The notes beneath the pieces are model-generated. The model did not search any database, was not told the origin of the DNA, and saw nothing but the letters and a program-made list of their open reading frames with translations. Position numbers and translations under genes: made by a program. 41,446 bases of DNA from Azolla pinnata (lineage: Eukaryota > Streptophyta > Polypodiopsida > Salviniales > Salviniaceae): assembly GCA_037176905.1 (NCBI GenBank), contig JBBBWG010018556.1, positions 37,685 through 79,130 on the forward strand, in the 5' to 3' direction. The first letter of the stretch is position 1. Every line of letters begins with the position of its first letter. This document shows, one piece after another, positions 34,037 to 41,446 of the stretch.

Positions 34037-34684
34037 ATGGGCTGCAGCGCATCGAAGAAGCTGGAGCAGATGCTCATGGACTCCCCTCTCTTCAACTCGC
34101 TCGTGCAGCGGAGCTTCCACGACTCCGTCGCCGTCGCCCACCACTCCAGTCCCTCGCCTTCGGTTTACCTCTTCCAGCTCCTTGCAGCGGCGTCTCAGAT
34201 CTACAGCCTCATCCCGCCCACAACCCAGCCCCCCGGACCAGGCGCCCAGGGGCAAGGGCAAGAGCACGAGAACGGCGACAGTGGTGGCGTTGCTCATGAT
34301 GACGATGGTGATGATGATGTGGAGCAGGAGGATGTGGTTTCTCTGATCAAGCTCAAATGGCTTCCTTCCCCGCCTTCGCAGGCCGACGTCGATCGCACCC
34401 TGCGCAGCGAGGGAAGGCTTTCGGGCAAGCCGGCGCTGTCTCGCGATGAGTTCTTCCTCTTCGCCCGCTGCTTATTCCGGGATATGGCCATGGCTTCGGC
34501 CGAGCGTTGGCTCATCGCCGTCTATGTCCCCGCGGGGGCCATCACCGTCCTATGTGCCCACCTCACGCTGGGAAAGCTGCCATTTGTGGGGCCTATGTAC
34601 AGATCGGCAGGTCTGCTCACGCCTGGTCTCTTGCTCGGATCGATCGTCGGTGCCTTCGCAGCTCTGGGGTCTCGATTCCCTTAG
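34037..34684 (+). CDS. Small membrane protein with N-terminal acylation signal, unknown function
   Basis: A single-exon frame of 215 aa opens with MGCSASKKLEQ, a textbook N-myristoylation sequence (Gly2, Ser6) with an adjacent palmitoylatable Cys3. That predicts attachment to the cytosolic face of a membrane. The middle (about 68-100) is disordered, Gln/Gly- then Asp-rich. A conserved-looking part follows, KLKWLPSPPSQADVDRTLRS, then LSRDEFFLFARCLFRD and two hydrophobic segments: WLIAVYVPAGAITVLCAHL (158-176) and SAGLLTPGLLLGSIVGAFAA (190-209). The DEFF..F....RD followed by hydrophobic helices loosely recalls plant proteins with a degenerate EF-hand before a membrane tail, but I cannot assign it. 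The start is supported by the acylation motif and GC-biased codons throughout. TAG ends it at 34682-34684. Confidence 0.75.
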   Translation: MGCSASKKLEQMLMDSPLFNSLVQRSFHDSVAVAHHSSPSPSVYLFQLLAAASQIYSLIPPTTQPPGPGAQGQGQEHENGDSGGVAHDDDGDDDVEQEDVVSLIKLKWLPSPPSQADVDRTLRSEGRLSGKPALSRDEFFLFARCLFRDMAMASAERWLIAVYVPAGAITVLCAHLTLGKLPFVGPMYRSAGLLTPGLLLGSIVGAFAALGSRFP

Positions 34685-34942
34685 GGTTCTCCACCCCCTG
34701 CCCTCGTGCTTGTAAAGCTTCACAACGCTTGTGTTTTGTATATGAAACTATGTGGTTCTTCGTTGTTGTTCGGAAGAGATAGATTGGATTTTGGTGGACC
34801 CTTCTTTGGAGGCGAAGCATGACTTGGGCAGGTTTTGAAATACACAATTTTGCGTGTGGCTCATGGAAGCAGAGCCGCAAGCGTCAAAAGCTTTGTTACT
34901 GCGGATAAAAGTGCGTGGTCTGGTTGTGGGAAGGAACTGTGG

Positions 34943-35475
34943 AAGGATCGACACGGTTCAGGAGCTTTGCTTCTGATGTTTGTTGCCATTAACGGTGCAT
35001 GATTTGGTTGTGTGAGAAGGAATTGTGGAAAGATCGAACGTGGTTCAAGAGCTTGGCTTCTGAGCATGTCGCCGTTTTTTAACAGTGCATGATTTGGTTG
35101 TGTGAGAGAAGGAATTGTGGAAGGATCGGCATGGTTTAGGAGCTTTGCTACCGAGAATTTCATCATTAACAGTGTATGATTCGGTTGTGTGAGAAGGAAC
35201 CGGGGAAGGATCGACATGGTTCGAGAGCTTTGCTTTTGAGAATGTCGCCATTAACGGTGCATGATTTGGTGGAATCGTGGAAGGATCGGCAATGCTTCGG
35301 GAGCTTTGCTACTGAGATTGTGGCCATTTACGGTGCATGATTCGGTTATGTGAGAAGGAATCGTGGAAGGATCGGCAATGCTTCGGGAGCTTTGCTACTG
35401 AGATTGTGGCCATTTACGGTGCATGATTCGGTTATGTGAGAAGGAATCGTGGAAGGATCGGCATGGTTCAAGGGG
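34943..35475. repeat. Tandem array of about 6.3 units, 86 bp
   Basis: Units begin AAGGATCGGCA, contain GGGAGCTTTGCT and TTTACGGTGCATGATTCGGT, and end GAGAAGGAATCGTGG. Unit starts are 34943, 35029, 35121, 35206, 35281 and 35367, with a partial unit from 35453. Lengths are 86, 92, 85, 75, 86 and 86. Units 5 and 6 are identical over all 86 bases, so the latest expansion is recent. A degraded unit seems to precede the array from about 34866. Confidence 0.95.
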
Positions 35476-35539
35476 TCATTCTGTGGGTCCTCACGGGTCG
35501 AAACTATTGGCCACTACTCATACGATTGTTTCTATGCTG

Positions 35540-36748
35540 AGATTGATTGATTGCTTTGCCATCATCGATTTTTCTATGCGCTTTACTGGTGCACACAATG
35601 TGGTGCTCAAGTCGCATGTTTTCCGATTCGCACGTACGGCGGTGGCATCTACCGCAGATTGTTGGTCGCTAGTGAAGATTTGGGATGGATGGATTGTGGA
35701 GTGTTTTCTAGCTGTGGTTGCTAAGGACTCTTGGCTCTAAGGCAATGGAGGAAGGATGGTTTTGGGTGAATTGCCAAAAACAAGTTCGTTGGTTGGGTTG
35801 TGAATTTAGGGACGGTATCATCAAGGTCCATGCAAACATGGTTTCTTTTGGTCCATGCAATAAATCATTGAACACATGTAACGACCTAAAGATTTTAGAG
35901 TTTTATCTTTATGATACATGACTTTCATCCATTCTTGAGCTTGATTGTTACGATACTCCTTCAAAACTTGTCGACAATTTTCCTTCTCAATATCCTTAAT
36001 TCTAATTGCCTTTGCACCCATTCATACCTTGCGTAGTATAATAACGTTATCGAATTTTGCATTCTATAATCTTGTGAATTGGCTATAAGTCACATATTTT
36101 TCTCTTTGAGATTTCATCTCCTGCTTATAAATTTGAAACAACTCATTACGAGTATAACTGTTAGGCAAATGTAATCTACTAGTGTTTGGCTAATATCACA
36201 TCACAATGCATTGTAAAATAATTTTGCATCCAAATAACTGCATGGTTACCTATCAATCCCATTCCAATAATACCTGCACTCTAATTTTCAACAAATACAT
36301 CACCAGAGATGTAATGACACTTAATCCTACGTAGCCTCATGTTACCAAGAACTAAGACAATTTCAAAAGCATTACGACAACATTTATCATTTATACTTAG
36401 ATAGTATTCAAAAGAGACCCTATTTCTTGTTAAAACATCATCAATTAATTGCAATCGATATGTAAGAAAAATGTCTTGTTCTTCTCCATTGAGAGAAAAA
36501 TAATGCACATGAAGTTGCTTCAACCCCTTCTTCGCAAACCTAGACAAACATTCTAACGAGCAACATTTTTTGGTCATATCTACAAAAAGTTGACATTCAA
36601 ATGTCAAAAAATCAAACTTCCTACAACTTACACGCCGAGGTATTTGGTTGAAATTGATTGGAGTTGCTGATAAAGATATTTCATTATCTTCCAATGCATT
36701 GCTAGAAACTTCTACGAACTTATGCATTTCATTGTAATCATCATCCAT
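35540..36748 (-). mobile_element. Remnant of a DNA-transposon-type transposase gene
   Basis: The longest intact piece (36281-36748, minus) has a cysteine-rich N-terminal pattern ending YYLSINDKCCRNAFEIVLVL then GNMRLRRIKCHY. Further along the minus strand come LHLPNSYTRNELFQIYKQEM, VTYSQFTRLW-like sequence (about 36065-36190) and a piece at 35821-36021 ending in YMCSMIYCMDQKKPC. From memory these match, in this order, a widespread uncharacterised eukaryotic transposase-like family whose catalytic-core start reads IDGMDQ-K-T. Here the aspartate of that motif is not conserved. Several in-frame stops interrupt it. I cannot see terminal inverted repeats or target-site duplications, so the ends are approximate and the superfamily is unassigned. 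Local sequence is far more AT-rich than the neighbouring genes. Confidence 0.6.
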
Positions 36749-37925
36749 TGAGATTCTTGAGTCAATTGATATAACTAAATTGAAGACATCCTAAATTTGA
36801 GTATAACTAGTAAACAAATGTAAGGAGGTAAACTCGCCCTTTTGACAAGTGAAGTCTGGCGAGAGGCTTACAACTACACTAAAATGGTGATGTCTAGCTT
36901 TACTTGTATCTAGAAACAAATATTGGAAGTCTGCCTATTAGTCGCGTGTAAGACATCGGTTAACCTAAGTATGGTTAGAAACCAACCTCACTAGAGTGCT
37001 TTCCAAACTATGGTGGATTTTTAGGTAGAGAAGTAACCCAAGTGGTTGGAAACTAACTATCTACAGTTTCGCAACTGGCTAACCATGGGTTATTTCAAAT
37101 AACCTTACTTATGCATTGGAGAACTAAGGATAACCTTAGAAACGGATCGGAGTTCGGGATCGTCGGAAGTTGTCAGAAGAAGCGAGAATCAACAAACAAC
37201 CGACGATGGATCCTTCCTTCCCTGTATGTTGCAATGTCGAAATTACGTCCAAACCCTTAAGAAAACCGTAAGCCGTCGACGGCAACCTGATTGTTTTTGC
37301 TTGCATCACTATGAGTCAAGGTCAGTTGCGCCGATTGAATTCGATGATATCAAACTCACTGTCTTTTGATTTGATGTCGTAGTAACTTGGCATTCGATCC
37401 GAAACAATTCGATTGCATGCGTGTAACGAGAAAACAGGTTTTTCTCGGTAGGCAACCACATATTGTCGGCAAGATAGACCATGGAAGATAATGGCAGGAG
37501 AAGGAAGATTTGGTTTAGCAGAGAAGAAGCAGAAGAAGAAGTTTGTTCTCGTTTTGATTGATTCGGTTTTTGGTCTGTTGTTGAGAGGAAGAGGAATGGG
37601 TAACGGTAAGAGTAATGGGTCCCAAATGAATGAATGCGCGCAACTAACTGGTAACCCACTTCCTGTTTTTCAAATCCTGATCATTCAGCATTTTTGAAAA
37701 CGATCCGTGCGCATTTGGAACGGATTGTGTGTGATCGATCCCATAGATAGATAGGTATATAGCTAGATAGGTAGATAGAAAGAAAGATGGTTGGAATGCA
37801 GCATCATGCAGCTGAAGCAGCGGTCGTTTGCAGCAGGAATCGCAGCTCGGATTGTGCGTTCGATTAATCCGAATTGCTGGCGATGATGGGATGAAGCAAG
37901 CTTGGTATTGGAGTGCTGAAACGGA
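36749..37925. other. AT-rich flank between the transposase remnant and the GT8 gene
   Basis: The part up to about 37150 may belong to the 5' side of the mobile element. From about 37730 a TAGATAGG microsatellite leads into the GT8 5' region. No gene or RNA is supported. Confidence 0.45.
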
Positions 37926-40900
37926 ATGTGCATGATGAGGAGGAGGAGGTGGATGGAGGTGGTGGTGGTGGTGGTGGTGGTGGTGGTGGAGATGGTGAGC
38001 GTGATGATGGTGGCGGGCACGGCGGGAGATCAGAAGGCGTCGGCATCAGCAGTGATGAGAGCAACAGCGATGGCGACGTCTGCGTCGATGGCAGGGAGGC
38101 CGGGAGCGGTGCAGAAGGGGCAGAGCAGGAGGGTAGCTGTGGGCGACGGCGATGGCGATGGAGAAGGGCATCGGATGAGGAGGAGGAAGGAAGGATCAGC
38201 AGTGGAGTCATCGGAGGGGAAGGGGGAAGGGGATGAAGCTAGGCGGCAGAAGCAGGAGGAGGAGGAGGAGGAGGAGGAGGAGGCGATGGCGATGGCGATG
38301 GCGAGCAGCAGCAGCAGCAGGAGGAAGCAGACGCAGAAGCCGAAGCAGGAGGCGATGGCGATGGCGATGGCGATGGCGAGGGCGAGCAAGAACGCGTACG
38401 GGACGATGGTGTACATGGGCACGGCGCGGGACTACGAGTTCTACGTGGCGGCGCGGGTGCTGCTGCAGACGCTGGCGCGGCGCCTGCGGGCGGCGGCGGA
38501 CCTCTTCGTGCTCGCCTCCATGGACGTGCCGGAGCAGTGGGCGAGCACCTTGTAAGCGCGCGCCTCTGTCTCCAAGATTCTAGGGTTTTCGGTGCCTTAG
38601 GGTTTCGGAGCTTTAGGGTTTCGTGGCTATGGCGGCGCGGTCTGTCTGTGTCTGCGCTCATCTGTGTGTGTGTGTGTGTGTGTGTGTGTTTTGTTTCTGC
38701 CTGCGATCTGTTGTTGTGTCTGATCTCGCCATCGCCATGGCTGCTGCTGCTGCTTTCCGCTGCCGAAACCCTAACCCTAACCCTAACCCTAACCCTAACC
38801 CTAACCCTAACCCTGACGCTGCTGCTGCTGCTGCTTTCCGCTGCCGAAACCCTAACCCTAACCCTAACCCTAAACCCTGCTGCTGCTGCTGCTTTCCGCT
38901 GCCGAAACCCTAACCCTAACCCTAACCCTGCTGCTGCTGCTGCTTTCCGCTGCCGAAACCCTAACCCTAACCCTAACCCTAACCCTAACCCTGCTGTTGC
39001 TGCTGCTTTCCGCTGCCGAAACCCTAACCCTAACCCTAACCCTAACCCTAAACCCTGCTGCTGCTGCTGCGACCGCCAATCGCCATCGCCACGGCTGCTT
39101 CTGCTGCATTCTGCTCCCCAAACCCTAAAACCCTAAAACCCTGCTGCTGCTGCCATCGCCATCGCCATCGCCCTCGCCCTCGCCCTCGCCCTCGCCCTCG
39201 CCATCGCCATCGCCCGGCTGCAGCTCCCGCGAGGGCGTGCGCGTGCTCCGCGTCCCCAACATCCGCAGCCCGCAGGAGCGCGCGCCCTACTTCAACGCCC
39301 GCTTCCGCTTCAGCCTCAACAAGCTCCACGCCTGGCGCCTGCTGCAGTACGACCGCGTCGTCATGCTCGACGCCGACAACCTCTTCCTGCGCGAGCCATG
39401 GGAGCTCTTCCTCTGCGGCCAGTTCTGCGCCGCCTTCATCGACCCCTGCATCTTCCACACAGGCCTCTTCGTCCTGCAGGTACCGAAAACCCTAACCCTA
39501 ACCTCCAACCTCTAACCCTAACCCTAACTGTTTCCGCAGCCGTCCCTAACCTCTAACTCTAACTCTAACCCTAACCCTAACCCTAACCTAATCCTACCTG
39601 TTTCTGCAGCCGTCCCTTACCTCTAACTCTAACTCTAACCCTAACCCTAACCCTAACCTAATCCTACCTGTTTCTGCAGCCGTCCCTAACCTCTAACCCT
39701 AACCCTAACCCTAACCTTACCTGTTTCTGCAGCCGCCCCTAACCCTAACCCAAACCCTAACCCTAACCCTAACCCTAACCCTAACCCTAACCCTAACCCA
39801 AACCCTAACCCTAACCCTAACCCTAACCCCTAACCTCTGACCTCTATCCCCTGACCTTCGATCTCTGACCTCTGACCTCTAACCCTAACCCTAGCTGTTT
39901 CTGCAGCCGTCCCAGCAGGTGTTTGACGCCATGATGCGCTCCCTCTCGGCCCTCAACGACACCATTGACGGCGCCGATCAGGGTTTCCTCACCTCCTTCT
40001 TCCCCGACCTGCTGGAGCGGCCTCTGTTCCGGATCCCCCCCAACGTCTCCTCCTCCTTCGCCATCTCCGCCAGCTCCAGGCTCCAGGGGCACTACCGCCT
40101 GCCGCTCGGCTACCAAATGGATGCATCCTACTACTGTGAGTCTTGTCGGCTTCGAATCGGAATCGAATCGAATCCATGATCAGAAAGCTTCGCAGCCGGC
40201 CATGGCCAAGATCATGATCTCTGTATCTCCTCCATCGCCATCGGATTCGGCGGCGGCGGCAAGCGGCTCGATTTCGATATATATAAATGTATATATATCG
40301 ATGATGAGAAAGCTTCGCAGCTGGCCATGGCAGAGATGATTGATGATCATGATCTGGCTCTTCCCATGGAAAATCGCCCACCGGTGACTCCGTGAATCGC
40401 AACCGATGATTCCGAATCGATTCGATCTGCATTTGGATTATATCGACATATGTAGACATATATGTTGTCGGAAATCGCAGACGTGCGGCTGAAATGGCGC
40501 GTGCCGTGCGGCCCCAACAGCGTGATCACCTTCCCGAGCGCGTCGTGGCTCAAGCCGTGGTACTGGTGGTCGTGGCCGGTGCTGCCGCTCGGCCTCGCGT
40601 GGCACGAAAACCGGAGATCCACCATCGGGTAAATATATAGCGAGGTCGACGAATGGTGCAGATCAATGGGGTTCGGGGTTTTGGTTGCTATTGTTCGAGT
40701 CACGGATCGACGTGATCTAGGGGTCTTTGTTGGTACCCGTTTTAGGTGGGTTGGGAATCGCGATCAATGAATGTCAGTTAGGGGTCTGCCGCTCGTCTTG
40801 CTCAAGGGGTTGGGGCTCATTCGAATCTCGCGATTCATAGAGAAAGATATGCCCAACAACGTCTTCTTCTAAGACCGAAATCGGGCCACGAGACAAAAGA

Positions 40901-41446
40901 TACAACAGTGAGATGTGTACCCAAACATCAAAGTACATTAGGAATACACGACCCCATGAGACCGCAGCGCACAATAATAATGTTTGTGTGCAAACTTGGT
41001 GTCGCAAAGGCGGGCTTCGAATCCCGAGCCTTGTCTAAAAATGACAATTACAAGTACAATCATCCACTAAATCCGAGGGGGGGGGGGGGTTTGACTCAGT
41101 CTCGACATGATCTGTCGAGGGTTTTGAATCCAGCATTCTGCGAAGAAGAAGAAGATGATGATGATGAGGAGGAGGAGGAGGAGGAGGATGATGATGGTGG
41201 TGGTGGTGATTCCAGGTACCCGAGCGAGTCGAGGGCGCTGCTAGCGCAGGCGTCGCTCTACAGCGTCGTGCTCGTGGTCGCAGCCGCTGTGTGGCGACGC
41301 CGCATGCGGAGCGGCTCGAACCCCGCGCACAAAGACGGAGGTCAACATCAGCATCAGAATCAGCATCAGCATCAGCATCAGAATCAGCATCAGCATCAGC
41401 ATCAGCATCAGCATCGTCATCAGCATCGTCATCATCATCAGCATTA
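37926..41446 (+). CDS. PGSIP7/8: GT8 glycosyltransferase, PGSIP7/8-like, 3'-partial
   Basis: Plant GT8 proteins of this group are predicted endomembrane nucleotide-sugar transferases; the acceptor of PGSIP7/8 is not known to me. Exons are 37926-38551, 39224-39479, 39907-40135, 40481-40628 and 41216 onward to the window edge; phases 2, 0, 1 and 2 join correctly. Family sequence starts at KNAYGTMVYMGTARDYEFYV, then LNKLHAW and the metal-binding DxD in VVMLDADNLFL (Asp258, Asp260). CGQFCAAFIDPCIFHTGLFV, GADQGFLTSFF, LPLGYQMDASYY and CGPNSVITFPSASWLKPWYW follow. The last exon begins the membrane region (SVVLVVAAAVW), then a Gln/His run from CATCAG repeats; relatives continue with several membrane helices. 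The start is uncertain: the first in-frame ATG gives RRRRW, ten Val and a hydrophobic stretch resembling a signal peptide, followed by low-complexity sequence. Confidence 0.9.
37957..37988 (+). repeat. (GGT)n microsatellite coding for poly-Val
   Basis: About ten GTG codons between TGG-ATG-GAG and GAG-ATG in the GT8 N-terminus. The same frame is kept in the model up to the conserved domain. Confidence 0.8.
38739..39150 (+). repeat. Higher-order CTG / CCCTAA array filling GT8 intron 1
   Basis: The unit is (GCT)n, TTTCCGCTGCCGAAA, then (CCCTAA)3-8. It occurs five times, with the TTTCCGCTGCCGAAA blocks at about 38754, 38835, 38891, 38943 and 39008, followed by looser CTG, CCCTAAAA and GCCATC/GCCCTC repeats up to the acceptor at 39223. 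The CCCTAA strand is the transcribed sense strand throughout. Confidence 0.95.
39486..39895 (+). repeat. Repeats of CCCTAA plus splice-acceptor copy in GT8 intron 2
   Basis: Units end in TGTTTCTGCAGCCGTCCC (or one-base variants) and are separated by CTCTAACTCTAAC and (CCCTAA)n. Acceptor-like CAGs end at 39539, 39609, 39679 and 39732; the real one ends at 39906. Spacing is 70, 70, 53 and 174. The last gap is mostly pure (CCCTAA)n and a CCTCTGA-type degenerate stretch. Confidence 0.95.
41345..41446 (+). repeat. (CATCAG)n coding microsatellite at the right edge
   Basis: CATCAG repeats with AATCAG and CATCGT variants read as Gln-His repeats in the last visible GT8 exon. The exon could end inside or beyond the array, which the window does not show. 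Confidence 0.8.

Noticed and set aside
38623-39136. Open frames reading NPNPNP or LTLTLT peptides
   Set aside because: They are translations of (CCCTAA)n within GT8 intron 1, whose splice junctions are in correct phase.
41003-41032. Third box, GGGCTTCGAATCCC
   Set aside because: A short foldback with a TTCGAAT loop but no tRNA body around it; it lies within GT8 intron 4.

Overview
The window is nuclear DNA of a land plant. It carries spliced genes with GT-AG introns, plastid- and mitochondrion-targeted enzymes, an intronless clade-A-type AT-hook (AHL) regulator and a plant-specific GT8 protein. Coding exons are GC-rich and codon-biased to G/C, introns and spacers are AT-rich, and microsatellites are very dense, including inside exons. 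The number of small introns in the glycine decarboxylase gene and the GATCGATC-rich flanks suggest a seed-free plant (bryophyte, lycophyte or fern), but this placement is inference and no marker settles it.

Layout. 1-2934 (+): 3' part of a four-exon coiled-coil protein gene, open to the left edge, with a 48-bp tandem array in its third intron. 2935-10373: long spacer, mostly microsatellites and AT-rich DNA, then the promoter and leader of the next gene. 10374-15631 (+): complete 15-exon glycine decarboxylase P-protein gene (1038 aa). 18097-21001 (-): complete 4-exon 3-ketodihydrosphinganine reductase gene (327 aa). 21189-22310: two tandem arrays between that gene and the next. 22562-24031 (+): complete 2-exon plastid-type methionine sulfoxide reductase A gene (269 aa). 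25303-26292 (+): decayed tandem copy of it that keeps the intron. 29590-31975 (+): intronless AHL gene, with a 100-N assembly gap flanked by the same 77 bp on both sides. 34037-34684 (+): small acylated-looking membrane protein. 34943-35475: 86-bp tandem array. About 35540-36748 (-): remnant of a DNA-transposon-type transposase. 37926-41446 (+): 5' part of a PGSIP7/8-like GT8 glycosyltransferase gene, cut by the right edge.

The genes do not form a pathway. They are unrelated housekeeping and regulatory genes: photorespiratory C1 metabolism in mitochondria, sphingolipid synthesis in the ER, oxidative repair in plastids, chromatin regulation in the nucleus, and a Golgi-type glycosyltransferase.

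The most unusual material concerns splicing and telomere-type repeats. In the GT8 gene, intron 2 is built from units that join (CCCTAA)n to a copy of the real 3' splice site plus the first seven exon bases, giving four decoy acceptors upstream of the true one. Each CCCTAA unit also contains CTAAC, the consensus branch-point core. In the glycine decarboxylase gene, the end of exon 12 and its 5' splice site are duplicated, and the only change in the 66-bp second copy destroys the GT donor. In the methionine sulfoxide reductase gene, a telomere-type repeat is translated as Asn-Pro repeats inside the transit peptide.
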